From Sulfurimonas autotrophica DSM 16294 (GTDB lineage Bacteria > Campylobacterota > Campylobacteria > Campylobacterales > Sulfurimonadaceae): a stretch of DNA of 64,000 nt. The position numbers and the translations under genes are program-made. The stretch covers positions 2,089,199-2,153,198 of the forward strand of contig NC_014506.1 in the NCBI RefSeq assembly GCF_000147355.1. The letters are read 5' to 3'. The notes under the pieces are model-generated. The model did no database searches and had not been told where the DNA came from. It was given only the letters and a program-made list of their open reading frames with translations. How positions within the stretch are numbered: position 1 is the first letter of the stretch; each line of letters begins with the position of its first letter. Shown piece by piece: positions 1-9,500 of this stretch.

Positions 1-314
1 GCATGTCCGGGACGAAAAACATCTTTAATGTTTGTATAGTCTCGTGATTTTTGGTTTGTATTATATATAACCATGGCAATCGGTGTACCGGTACTCTTTC
101 CCTCAAACACACCGCTTAAAATTTCAACTTTATCAGCTTCTTTTCTGGCTGTTTCAAATTCACTCTTACCGGGTTTTCTTCTGTCAAGCTCACTTTGAAT
201 ATATTCCTCATCAATGCTCAATCCGGCAGGAACACCGTCTAAAAGACAACCCAATGCCTTCCCATGAGATTCTCCAAATGTCGAAAATCGTAATTTCATG
301 CCAAAACTGTTCAT
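1..314 (-). CDS. aroC: Chorismate synthase, 5' part (3' end outside window)
   Basis: Chorismate synthase makes chorismate from EPSP with reduced FMN, the last common step of aromatic biosynthesis. About 104 N-terminal residues are present; the gene runs off the left edge. The family signature GESHG is at residues 14-18, followed by the GVPAGL stretch and the RRKPG motif of the active site. The start was chosen at 314 because this ATG overlaps the rnc stop codon as ATGA, indicating translational coupling with rnc. Partial, but the family is clear. Confidence 0.93.
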   Translation of the reverse strand, partial: MNSFGMKLRFSTFGESHGKALGCLLDGVPAGLSIDEEYIQSELDRRKPGKSEFETARKEADKVEILSGVFEGKSTGTPIAMVIYNTNQKSRDYTNIKDVFRPGH

Positions 315-994
315 TGTTTTTCCTTATTGAGCAACTCAACTGCGACTCTGGCTGCCTCTTGCTGTGCTATTTTTTTACTTTTACCATTTGCTCTGGCATA
401 TTCTTTATCTTCAATAAATACACCCACTTCAAATTCTTTTTGATGATCAGGGCCTCTCGAAGCTAAAACTTTATATTCCGGTGTAATTCCAAAACGTGCC
501 TGTGTGAGTTCCTGAAGCGTTGTTTTAAAGTCACGGAACAAAGAATCAAGGGAAATCTCTTCATGATTTTTCTCTATCAAATCAATAGCTATTCTTTGTA
601 CTTCTCCTAAACCTGCTTCTAAATATACCGCACCCATTATTGCTTCAAAAGCATTTGATAAGAGTGAGGATTTTTCACGTCCGCCATTATTGTCTTCAGC
701 ATTGGAAAGCAATATATAATCACCCAAATGCAAAGCACGTGCCAATTTATCGAAGCCTGTTTCATTTACCAGTGACGCTCTGATTTTTGAAAGCTTTCCT
801 TCATCCGATGTACGAAATTTTCTAAAAAGATATTCCCCTACAACAAGATCCAGTACGGCATCTCCCAAGAATTCCAATCGCTCATTATCGTAGGGCTGTT
901 TATAACTTTTATGTGTCAGCGCTTCGATAATGAGCTTTTTATCTTTAAACTCATATCCCAATTTTTCTTCTAGCGTCTTTATATTTTTATGCAT
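311..994 (-). CDS. rnc: Ribonuclease III
   Basis: Endoribonuclease that cleaves double-stranded RNA, needed to cut the long 16S and 23S precursor stems visible in this window. The 227-residue length is typical. The RNase III signature NERLEFLGD is at residues 37-45 with the metal-binding acidic residues E41 and D45. A double-stranded-RNA-binding domain occupies about residues 155-226, ending in the usual KKIAQQEAA helix. It lies in a compact minus-strand run rnhA-rnc-aroC, with 7 nt after rnhA and a 4-nt overlap with aroC. Confidence 0.97.
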   Translation of the reverse strand: MHKNIKTLEEKLGYEFKDKKLIIEALTHKSYKQPYDNERLEFLGDAVLDLVVGEYLFRKFRTSDEGKLSKIRASLVNETGFDKLARALHLGDYILLSNAEDNNGGREKSSLLSNAFEAIMGAVYLEAGLGEVQRIAIDLIEKNHEEISLDSLFRDFKTTLQELTQARFGITPEYKVLASRGPDHQKEFEVGVFIEDKEYARANGKSKKIAQQEAARVAVELLNKEKQ

Positions 995-1001
995 AAGTAC
1001 C

Positions 1002-1457
1002 TCATCCTCCCTCTGTTAATGCTACTTTAGCTTTTTGAGCTGCCTCTTTGGCTAAAATATCACATCTTTCATTTTCTTCATGTCCATCATGCCCTCTAAC
1101 CCAGATAGCATGAATTTTATGTGGTTTTGCCACTTCTATGTACTCTTTCCACAAATCAGGATTTTTTACTTTTTTAAAATCTCTTTTAATCCAGTTCTTC
1201 AGCCACTCATTAATCCCTTTAACAACATAAGAAGAGTCAGAAATTATATCGACTTCACAAGGTTCTTTTAAAGCGCGAAGCCCTTCTATAGCACCTTTGA
1301 GTTCCATCCTGTTATTCGTTGTATGCAACTCTGAACCTGAAAGTTCTTTTTCACTGTCACCATAACGTAATATTACACCATATCCGCCAGGACCGGGATT
1401 TCCCAAAGCGCTGCCGTCACTGAAAAGAGTTATTTTCTTCACTAAATTCCTTACCAT
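1002..1457 (-). CDS. rnhA: Ribonuclease HI
   Basis: Removes RNA from RNA-DNA hybrids. The catalytic residues D14, E52, D74 and D133 are all present (numbering from the ATG), in the motifs FSDGS, NNRMELKG, IISDSS and ERCDILA. The ATG at 1457 lies inside the 3' end of the upstream TPR gene (41-nt overlap) and has its AGGA only 2 nt away. A GTG at 1442 has AAGGA at good spacing and gives the family-typical N-terminus KKITLFSDGS, so the real start may be 1442. Confidence 0.95.
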   Translation of the reverse strand: MVRNLVKKITLFSDGSALGNPGPGGYGVILRYGDSEKELSGSELHTTNNRMELKGAIEGLRALKEPCEVDIISDSSYVVKGINEWLKNWIKRDFKKVKNPDLWKEYIEVAKPHKIHAIWVRGHDGHEENERCDILAKEAAQKAKVALTEGG

Positions 1458-2463
1458 AGTCCTTACTTAAACTATATTCTACTCTAGCTGAGTCTATTGC
1501 ATGACATGAACTGCAGCGATTAAAAGCAAACGGATATGTCCCTTTGCAGTTGTCACACACATATTCAAAACTAAGCGTTGCATTTGACTTGCCTTCAAGC
1601 TTTATAAGTACATCAAGCTCAAATATTCTACTGTCATTCACAAGTTTGACATCACCTCTTGCGGTATAAAGTTCTCGCAAATAGCCATTATTTGTAATTA
1701 TATCTAAATTCAAATCTTTTGAATCACATCTCCAGAAGAGTTCCGTCAAAAGATCACTTTTTGAACTATCAATATTTTCCCATGCAAGTTTAGTATCCAC
1801 TTTAAAGAGATAATCAAACACTAAATATACAAGGTGATTGGAGTTTTTATAAATTTCCAAAAGTTTTTGTGCTTTTTCCTCTTTTGTTAAACTTTGCGAT
1901 TCAAGACAATTCAAAGCATGCAGATAAGCACTTTCAAGCATAATTTCTTCGTTAAGTTCGTCCAATGGTTCAAGTACATCAAGCGCAGACTTATAATCTT
2001 TTATATATTCATAAACAAGAAGCAGATAATGTAATGCCTCTGGTGTACGAGGATTTTTTTTCAAAATTTCTAAAAAAACATGTTTGGAACGCTCTAAAAA
2101 CCCTGCTTTAAAGTATGTTTTCCCAAGTAAAAACATAGTTTCTCTGGCATTTTTTTTATTGCCGACGTTGAGAATTTCATTGTATATTTCTATACTTTTT
2201 TCATAATCACCATTTTTATAATATGAATTAGCCAGCAACAGCCACGATTTTTCTGACAATCCTCCGCTAGATATCAAAACTTTCAGTTCATCATGAGAGG
2301 GTAATGTACGAAATTGTTGCAAAAATTTACTTATATGCTTAGAGTCTTCTTTTCTCTTATATCTTCCCCACCAATAAGAAAAAAAAGTAATAATAAATAT
2401 AATCGTAAAAAAGATTATAATTGAGAATAGAGGGTCTCGAAACTCTATAAAAAATGTATTCAT
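1417..2463 (-). CDS. Membrane-anchored TPR protein with C-terminal zinc ribbon (LapB/YciM-like)
   Basis: One N-terminal membrane segment (about residues 13-30, with a WWGRYKRKE stop-transfer) is followed by tetratricopeptide-type helical repeats (about 65-240). A four-cysteine cluster at C303, C306, C317 and C320 near the C-terminus looks like a rubredoxin/zinc-ribbon knuckle. This architecture matches LapB (YciM), which in Enterobacteria controls LPS synthesis through LpxC turnover. Overall similarity looks weak, so the function is inferred from architecture only. It starts at an ATG overlapping the upstream stop codon by 1 nt (TAATG) and overlaps rnhA downstream. Confidence 0.75.
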   Translation of the reverse strand: MNTFFIEFRDPLFSIIIFFTIIFIITFFSYWWGRYKRKEDSKHISKFLQQFRTLPSHDELKVLISSGGLSEKSWLLLANSYYKNGDYEKSIEIYNEILNVGNKKNARETMFLLGKTYFKAGFLERSKHVFLEILKKNPRTPEALHYLLLVYEYIKDYKSALDVLEPLDELNEEIMLESAYLHALNCLESQSLTKEEKAQKLLEIYKNSNHLVYLVFDYLFKVDTKLAWENIDSSKSDLLTELFWRCDSKDLNLDIITNNGYLRELYTARGDVKLVNDSRIFELDVLIKLEGKSNATLSFEYVCDNCKGTYPFAFNRCSSCHAIDSARVEYSLSKDYGKEFSEENNSFQ

Positions 2464-2930
2464 TAGTTGTATACCACCAATCCGTAATCATTTTTCAAAT
2501 TATAAAAAGTTGCATCTGCAGATATTTCCAAATCTTTCATCCTGCCCAACTGCACAATAGAATTTTTATTTACTTTAATACCATATTCTCGAAAAAACTT
2601 TTTTATATTGACAAACTTGACATCTTCGACAAACTTATATTCAAACTCTGTATGCAGTTTCATTTTTTCACTGACGAACAGATGTTCATTTACATGTAAC
2701 CGGTCTGACGCATATTTTATCGGCAAATAGCCTGAAAGATCTGTTAAAATTTCTTCAACATACTCATGTTTTTCTGGAAGTGTCTGTTTTTGAATAAAAA
2801 CATATTTATTATTAAGTTTTAGAGTTGGAGTATTTTTCCAATATTTATAGGCAGGATTTGAAATCCCAAGTTTTGCATAAACTTCTTTCCAAAGCCAAAA
2901 AGAGTTTAATGTATTTGGAAGATGTGACAA
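2463..2930 (-). CDS. Conserved hypothetical protein, 155 aa
   Basis: A soluble, charged protein with no signal peptide, membrane segment or motif I recognise. It begins with a TTG codon at 2930 preceded by AAGGAG at 7-nt spacing; there is no ATG in frame near the 5' end, so the TTG start is well supported. A TATAAT-like box lies just upstream at about 2960. It is the first gene of the run leading through the LapB-like protein to rnhA, rnc and aroC. Function unknown. Confidence 0.75.
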   Translation of the reverse strand: MSHLPNTLNSFWLWKEVYAKLGISNPAYKYWKNTPTLKLNNKYVFIQKQTLPEKHEYVEEILTDLSGYLPIKYASDRLHVNEHLFVSEKMKLHTEFEYKFVEDVKFVNIKKFFREYGIKVNKNSIVQLGRMKDLEISADATFYNLKNDYGLVVYN

Positions 2931-3022
2931 AATTAAACTCCTTACAAACTAGTATAAATATTATATAATATCTTTTTAAATAGTTTTATTAAGAAGTTTA
3001 ATTGGCAAATCTGTAAAGGCTG

Positions 3023-4087
3023 CTACAGAGCACCAGTTACAAATTTAGTCACAACAAAACCACCCACAACTAACCAAGCAAACATCACACCGGCAGTATA
3101 AAGCGGTGCAAGACCAAGCCCTTTAAACTTAGAAAATATTGTTCCCATTCCAAGTGCTGTCATTGCCATTGTTAAAAGGAAAGTATCAATTTGGTTGATT
3201 GTTCCTACAATTGCATGGGGTACCAGATCAAGAGAGTTAAATCCAGCCATTCCTATGAAATATACAGCGAACCAAGGAATCACAAGTTGTAATTTATCGC
3301 CTGCTTTTCCAGTTTTTTTAGCCTGCATAGAAAGATAAATACCTAAAATAATCAGCATTGGTGCAATCATAATAACACGTGTCATTTTAACAATCACAGC
3401 AGAGTTTGCCATTACTTCAGGAGCACCAGGAACTGAAGCAGGAACAGCTACAACCTGTGCAACCTCATGGATTGTACCACCTGTATAAATACCAAACTGC
3501 TCTGGCGTCATATGTAAAAACCCAGTTGCAGGCTCAATGATTGATGCATAAAGAACAGGATACAAAAACATTGAAATAGTACCAAAAAGAACAACCATTG
3601 AAACCGCTACCGCAGTCTTATAACCTTCAGCTTTTAAAACAGGTTCTGTCGCCAAAACTGCCGCCGCGCCACAAACAGAAGCACCTGCTGCAGTAAGCAT
3701 TGATGTATCCCTGTCCATTTTAAACGCTTTTACTCCCAGATATGTACCGAGTAAAAAAGTTGTTGAGAGCATAATTAGTGAGACGGTAAAACCACTGAGT
3801 CCAACATCCATAATCTGCTGAAATGTTATACGGAATCCGTAAAAAACAATTGCAAAACGAAGTATCTTTTTACCGGAAAATGTGATACCTGTACCCCATG
3901 CACTGGGGATATGATTATGCAGTGTATTTGCATAAAAAATACCCAATACTATACCAATTACAAGAGGAGAGATGCCAAGTGATTTGACGAATGATATTTG
4001 TGCTATTGAAGTTGCAGCAGCTGCAAAAATCGCAACAAAGATGATACCGTAAATAGTACCTTGTCTATTTTCTTTAGAAAATGCCAT
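3023..4087 (-). CDS. YeiH/UPF0324-family putative sulfate exporter-type transporter
   Basis: An inner-membrane protein of 354 residues with about ten hydrophobic segments. It carries the family features GIVLGIFYAN near the N-terminus, GKKILRFAIVFYGFRITF, the glycine-rich GASVCGAAAVLA stretch, and the GGTIHEVAQVVA motif in the middle. The family (Cons_hypoth698) is annotated as putative sulfate exporters, but transport has not been established for most members. The gene stands alone: the ccoG terminator lies upstream of it and 92 nt of AT-rich DNA lie downstream. Confidence 0.85.
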   Translation of the reverse strand: MAFSKENRQGTIYGIIFVAIFAAAATSIAQISFVKSLGISPLVIGIVLGIFYANTLHNHIPSAWGTGITFSGKKILRFAIVFYGFRITFQQIMDVGLSGFTVSLIMLSTTFLLGTYLGVKAFKMDRDTSMLTAAGASVCGAAAVLATEPVLKAEGYKTAVAVSMVVLFGTISMFLYPVLYASIIEPATGFLHMTPEQFGIYTGGTIHEVAQVVAVPASVPGAPEVMANSAVIVKMTRVIMIAPMLIILGIYLSMQAKKTGKAGDKLQLVIPWFAVYFIGMAGFNSLDLVPHAIVGTINQIDTFLLTMAMTALGMGTIFSKFKGLGLAPLYTAGVMFAWLVVGGFVVTKFVTGAL

Positions 4088-4185
4088 AAATTATTACCTT
4101 TGATTTTAAATTTGTAAATAGAGGCGAATTATAGCAAATTTTTATGCTGAGGGGAAAATTATTTGTTTATTTGTGAGGAATATGA

Positions 4186-4218
4186 TAAAAAACCACACTC
4201 TTATTGTGTGATTTTTTA
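4186..4218 (-). terminator. Rho-independent terminator after ccoG
   Basis: Read on the minus strand, a CACAC...GTGTG stem with a 7-nt loop is followed by six T residues directly downstream of the ccoG stop codon. On the plus strand the A/T flanks would also allow weak termination. It separates the ccoG operon from the YeiH-type gene. Confidence 0.75.
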
Positions 4219-4224
4219 TTGAAC

Positions 4225-5682
4225 CTATTTGGCGTTAAGTAGAATACTTTCTTTAGGGAAGACAAAAATTGTATGTCTTAACACAGAGATTATTTTACTT
4301 GGTTTCCCGTCTTTATCCAATGCATAAGCATGAATATTAATAGGAATAATCGTATCTTTTCTTTTGTCATCAGCCAACATTTCTGTCGTTCTCAATGTTA
4401 CAATTTTTTTCTTCTTCACATTAGGTACGACTCTAAATGGTTTTGACGGTTTTACAATTTGAATTTTACCTTCCATACCTTTTGGAGGAATAACTTCAAA
4501 GAAAAATTTCATCGGTTTACTCTCAGTATTTTGTAATAAGAAAACATAAGAGTTCTCAACTACAAATTTATTTTCTGAAGGATGTTTTACAGAGTAGAGT
4601 CTCGTCTCTTTATTAATATTTAAAAGCATATGCTCTTTTGTTGTACTCATATATCCAAGTGCGAACATGAGACCTACAAGTAAAATCATATAAGCTATGA
4701 TTTTTGGACGGAAATATTTTGTTTTTCCTTTTCTCTCAACTATTTCATAATCACTGGACCATGTAACAAGAGAAGGTTTCCCAAGTTTACCCATAACAGT
4801 TGTACAGGCATCAACACATTCCAAACAGTTAATACACTCAAGCTGAAGGCCTTGTCTAATATCAATATGTGTTGGGCAAACTGTTACACATTTCTCACAA
4901 GTCGTACATTCCGCATTTGGGTCTATCGCCTGTAACTCTTTTTGTTTTGTAACAAGTTTTTTATGTCCGCCATGTTCATCATCTGTATAGATTTTTCCAC
5001 CACGATGTTCATCATAAAGAGCCATAACAGTATGTTCATCATAGAGTACCGATTGGACACGAGAGTAAGGACAAACATAAATACAGAAGTTCTCCTTTAA
5101 AAACACAATATCATAAATCAGGAAAGCTGCAATACCAAGAACAAAGCCTATCATTGTCATATGCTCGCCAGGATTACTTAAATATTGGAAGAAAGTATCT
5201 GGCGGAATGAAATACCACATAAAGTCAGCTCCCGCAATAAGCGCTAATACTGTCCAAATTAAAATAGCAATAAATTTTTTCACCTTATTCTCAGGTTTAG
5301 ACATGTCCGGTTCTTGCTGTTTGTTCCCGATACGTTTACGTAAATGCAAAAGTTTTGTTTCAATCAAGTCACGATAAATGACGCGAAACACAGTCTGCGG
5401 ACAAACCCATCCACAAAATACACGACCACCCATAACAGTCATACCAAAAATAGTTATAAAAAGCAGCATCAACAAAAACGGCATCAAATACAACTCTTGC
5501 ATATCAAACTGTACAAAAGCAAGATCTAGTTTCATCTTATCAAAACTAAGCATAAAAAACTGATGCCCATTAATATGTATCCATGGAAGCCCTAAAGCAA
5601 CAATTGTCGCTAGTGCATACACATAATATCTTTTTATTCTCCACGGTGTAGGTATTTCTATACCTTTTTTTTCTTTGCTCAT
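4225..5682 (-). CDS. ccoG: Cytochrome c oxidase accessory protein CcoG (RdxA/FixG)
   Basis: Membrane iron-sulfur protein needed for assembly of cbb3-type cytochrome c oxidase, probably reducing copper for delivery to the enzyme. It has N-terminal membrane segments, the FCGWVCPQT motif, further membrane segments, and a dicluster ferredoxin region with CTTCEKCVTVCP and CINCLECVDAC. A membrane helix near residue 335 follows, then an Ig-like FixG C-terminal domain. The length of 485 is typical. It lies 18 nt downstream of the resolvase-like regulator and ends at a terminator, so the two form a two-gene operon. Confidence 0.95.
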   Translation of the reverse strand: MSKEKKGIEIPTPWRIKRYYVYALATIVALGLPWIHINGHQFFMLSFDKMKLDLAFVQFDMQELYLMPFLLMLLFITIFGMTVMGGRVFCGWVCPQTVFRVIYRDLIETKLLHLRKRIGNKQQEPDMSKPENKVKKFIAILIWTVLALIAGADFMWYFIPPDTFFQYLSNPGEHMTMIGFVLGIAAFLIYDIVFLKENFCIYVCPYSRVQSVLYDEHTVMALYDEHRGGKIYTDDEHGGHKKLVTKQKELQAIDPNAECTTCEKCVTVCPTHIDIRQGLQLECINCLECVDACTTVMGKLGKPSLVTWSSDYEIVERKGKTKYFRPKIIAYMILLVGLMFALGYMSTTKEHMLLNINKETRLYSVKHPSENKFVVENSYVFLLQNTESKPMKFFFEVIPPKGMEGKIQIVKPSKPFRVVPNVKKKKIVTLRTTEMLADDKRKDTIIPINIHAYALDKDGKPSKIISVLRHTIFVFPKESILLNAK

Positions 5683-5700
5683 CTATTTTTCTCCTATAAA

Positions 5701-6336
5701 TTAATTTGGACAGATTATTGTGTTGATAACCTGTTCTTCTGCATCTTTTTGTGTATGTGTAATCAATGAACCAAAAGCCACCTGTTTTAATTCTCTGGAT
5801 TCAATATAATCTTTGAGAGAACTTCTGCTTACATTTAAAAGACGTGCCATTTCACTCACACTTTTTTTCTCTCTAATATACTCTATTATTTCATTTAAAT
5901 AAACATCAAATTTAGAATTTGACCTACTGCCTTTTGGCCTGCCTATCATCCGTTTTGCATCATTTTTTAATTTTTGACGCAACTGATCCATAAGCCCTAA
6001 AATCAACATTGCACTACTCTCTTGTGAAATTATAACAGAGTGTTTTATAATATGTACTGTATATTTATTTTTCAACAAACAACTCATCATCTGAATCAAA
6101 TCTTCCATGTTTGTTGTTAAAACCCAAACATCATATATTAATAGCGTTGCTTCTTCTTTTGATTGAAAATAAGACGTCACATTCGTACGCTCGTCTAAAC
6201 GCTTATTTTGTGATGTATAATCTACAAATTCATCATCTATAACAAGATTTTTTGCTACTGCATAAGAATTTATATACTGTAATTGTTCATGAGCAGATAA
6301 AAAATTCTTATCTGGGCGTATATAGACGACTGTCAT
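5701..6336 (-). CDS. Resolvase-like DNA-binding protein lacking catalytic residues (probable regulator)
   Basis: The 211-residue protein has the layout of a small serine recombinase: an N-terminal resolvase fold starting VVYIRPDK, the GRPKGS linker at residues 132-137, and a helix-turn-helix at about 147-181 (SVSEMARLLNVSRSSLKDYI). The position of the nucleophilic serine in the usual YxRVS motif is aspartate (D9), and the LDRLGR arginine motif is replaced by VWVLTTN (about 70-76). Recombinase activity is therefore unlikely, and a role as a transcription regulator is inferred. It is first in an operon with ccoG, and its promoter is overlapped by an inverted repeat (6366-6405). Confidence 0.8.
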   Translation of the reverse strand: MTVVYIRPDKNFLSAHEQLQYINSYAVAKNLVIDDEFVDYTSQNKRLDERTNVTSYFQSKEEATLLIYDVWVLTTNMEDLIQMMSCLLKNKYTVHIIKHSVIISQESSAMLILGLMDQLRQKLKNDAKRMIGRPKGSRSNSKFDVYLNEIIEYIREKKSVSEMARLLNVSRSSLKDYIESRELKQVAFGSLITHTQKDAEEQVINTIICPN

Positions 6337-6375
6337 TTAACGGTTAAACCTCTCTTATTATTGATTTTAATCGTC

Positions 6376-6405
6376 ATTATACACTTATTTGACGATTAAA
6401 GTCAA
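6376..6405 (-). promoter_or_regulatory. Promoter of the resolvase-like gene overlapped by an inverted-repeat operator
   Basis: On the minus strand a TTGACT -35 box (6400-6405) and a TATAAT -10 box (6376-6381) are separated by 18 nt. The arms TTAATCGTCA (6367-6376) and TGACGATTAA (6390-6399) form a perfect 10-bp inverted repeat with a 13-nt gap. One arm abuts the -35 box and fills much of the spacer; the other touches the -10 box and the start site. A further TTCGTCAA half-site is at 6421-6428, and TTAACCGTTAA lies next to the start codon (6337-6347). The layout suggests autorepression. Confidence 0.75.
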
Positions 6406-6496
6406 TATATATTACTATTATTTCGTCAATTTATTAAATATTTAACTTAAAAAGTGAAATTGACACCTCCAATACAGCAAATTTTATATCCAATAA

Positions 6497-6505
6497 TGCT
6501 AAAAT
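6497..6505 (+). promoter_or_regulatory. Extended -10 promoter for metH
   Basis: TGCTAAAAT is an extended -10 element about 34 nt before the metH ATG. A TTGACA at 6460-6465 lies too far upstream to serve as the -35 for this box. Extended -10 promoters without a clear -35 are common in Campylobacterota. I see no SAM or cobalamin riboswitch in the short leader. Confidence 0.45.
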
Positions 6506-6538
6506 AATAAAACATTTAAATAAAAAAGATTTAATCTT

Positions 6539-9500
6539 ATGACAACAAAACAATACATCTTAGAAACTATTAAAAAACGTCCACTGATTATAGATGGTGC
6601 CATGGGTACGCAGTTACAACAACGTGATGATAAAATTCCAAAAGAAGCATGGGAAGGGAATGAAGGTTGTAACGAATTGCTCAATGTGACAGCTCCTGAG
6701 ATAATGAATGAAATATTTCATGCCTACCTTAATGCCGGAGCCGATTTCATCACCACAAACACCTTTGGTTCATTCTCTTGGGTTTTAGATGAATACAACA
6801 TTGCCGACCGTGCCTATGAGCTGACACGTGCCGGAGCTGAGCTTGTAAAAAAACAGTGTGAAGCTTTTTCAACACCTGAGCATCCCCGTTTTTGTCTTGG
6901 TTCCATAGGACCGGGAACCAAACTTCCATCACTTGGACATATCACTTATGATGAGATGTATGCAGGATATACTGAATTTTGTCTTGCTCTTATTGACGGT
7001 GGTGTTGATGTTTTTCTCATTGAAACTGCCCAGGATCCGCTTCAAATAAAGGCTGCTCTGCATGCCATACAGGAAGCCTGCAGACAAAAAGAGGTAGAGA
7101 TTCCTATCATGGTTTCCGTTACAATTGAACTCAGCGGAACAATGCTTATCGGAACGGATGCTGAAACAATTGCAACCATTATGGAACCCTTTGACATCCT
7201 CTCCCTTGGATTTAACTGCGGAACAGGACCCGAACAGGTACTCAAACACGTAAAAACCCTAAGTGAACTTTGGGGCAAGCCGATTAGCGTTCATGCAAAC
7301 GCGGGTCTACCGCAAAACCGTGGAGGCTATACTTACTATCCGATGGGACCTGATGAGTTTGTCGTACAGCAAGAAAAATTTTTAGCATATGACGGTGTGA
7401 GCTTTTTAGGCGGCTGCTGCGGAACAACCCCGCAGCATATTCGAGCGCTTGTTGACAAAGTCACAGCTATTGCACCAAAAATACCTTCGGGCTCACAACA
7501 AAACTCTATTGCTTCACTTTTTAATACGGTACCGCTTATGCAGCAACCTGCACCTCTGCTTGTCGGTGAGCGTTCAAATGCAACCGGTTCAAAAGCGTTT
7601 AGAGAACTTCTCCTTGCAGAAAATTATGAAGGCACGCTCTCTGTTGCTCAGCAGCAAGTTCGTGCAGGAGCACATGTACTTGATGTAAATGTCGGTTTTG
7701 CGGGGCGTGATGAAACAAAAGACATGACAGAAGTAATGGCAATGTATGCCCAAAAAATTGCCCTGCCGCTTATGCCTGATTCTACCCAGACAAAAGGGCT
7801 TGAAACTGCACTTAAACATATCGGAGGCAAACCGATTTTAAACTCTGTAAATCTTGAAGACGGCGAGCCGAAATTTGATGCTGTTTGTCAATTAGCCAAA
7901 AAATACGGTGCAAGTCTTGTTTGTCTGACCATTGATGAAAAAGGTATGGCAAAAACCGTTGAAGACAAAATCAAAGTAGCAGAACGTATTATCGATCTTG
8001 CGACCAACCGCCATGGTATCAAAAAAGAAGATTTAGTTTTTGATGTTTTAACCTTTACACTCGGTTCTGGAGATGAAGAATATTTTAATGCAGGTATCAA
8101 TACCATTGAGGCAATTCGCCAGCTTCGTCAAAAGCACCCTGAAGTAGGCGCTATTTTAGGACTCTCTAACATCTCGTTTGGACTTGATAAAGATGCAAGA
8201 CCTTATCTTAATTCTATGTTTTTACATCATTGTGTTGAGGCGGGACTTACTTCAGTTATCATTAATGTAAAGCACATCATTCCATTAAATAAGATTCCTA
8301 AAAAAGATCAGAAAATTTGTGATGATTTGATTTTTAACCGCAAACCAAACGGGGAAGCACTTTTTACCTTTATTGAGCACTTTTCATCCAAAGAAGCTGT
8401 GGACAATAATGCCGTAGATGAAGAATACCTCAAAATGAGCAATGAAGAGAAAATTGCAAAACTTTTGATGGATGGAGACAAAGACAGAATGATTCCTCTT
8501 GTGGAAGAAGCGCGTCATAAAATAGCTCCCCAGAAAATAGTTAATGAAATTTTAATTGATGCTATGAAAGTTGTCGGTGAGCTTTTCGGTTCAGGACAAA
8601 TGCAGCTCCCTTTTGTTTTGCAGTCTGCCGAAACTATGAAAAAAGCGGTAGACCATCTCAACCCCTATCTGCCAAAAGTTGAAAAAGAGACAGACACGAC
8701 ACTTGTGCTGGGAACCGTTAAAGGAGATGTACATGATGTCGGGAAAAACCTTGTCGATATTATTCTTTCTAACAACGGATATAAAGTTATCAATCTTGGG
8801 ATAAAAGTAGAACTTGACAGCTTCTTGGAGACACTTGAAAAGTCCAATGCGCAGGCACTTGGAATGAGCGGTCTTTTAGTCAAATCAACACAGGTTATGC
8901 TTGAAAACTTAAATATCCTGCAGGAAAAAGGAATTAAAATTCCCGTTCTTTTAGGTGGAGCTGCCCTGACTAAAGCTTTTATAGATGATTTTTGTCGTCC
9001 TGCGTATGATGGTCCTATTTTTTACTGTAAAGATGCTTTTGACGGAGTAACCGCTATGAGCCGTATAGAAGCCGGTAACTTTGACACAAACCTGCATCCT
9101 GATGCACCTGAAATACAACGCAAAGAAGTCAAAGAGTATACTATTCCTCCTTTGTCTGAAATAAAAATGCCTTCACGTGATGTACCTGTACCAACACCTC
9201 CATTTTGGGGAAGACGTGAAATTAAACTGACACAACAGCAAATTGAAATGGCCTTTAAGTGGATAAATCATAAACTGCTTTTCAAATCTCGATGGGGATA
9301 CTCTTCAAAAGGCATGAGCAAAGAGGCTTACCAAAAACAACTCGATGAAGTCGTCTGGCCTGCCTATGAAAAACTCAAAAAACGTTTTATTGAAGAAAAA
9401 CTTTTTGAGCCGACAATTCTTTACGGCTACTGGCCGTGTAGAAGTGACAACACATCTTTGCTTGTTTTCCCTGAAAATGAGGGCTGGTTTACAGAAGAAG

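Noticed and set aside
83..466. Plus-strand 127-codon frame across aroC and rnc
   Set aside because: Antisense to two well-supported genes, with no domain or ribosome-binding site.
6337..6538. SAM or cobalamin riboswitch upstream of metH
   Set aside because: The leader after the likely promoter is about 30 nt, too short, and no conserved riboswitch boxes are visible.
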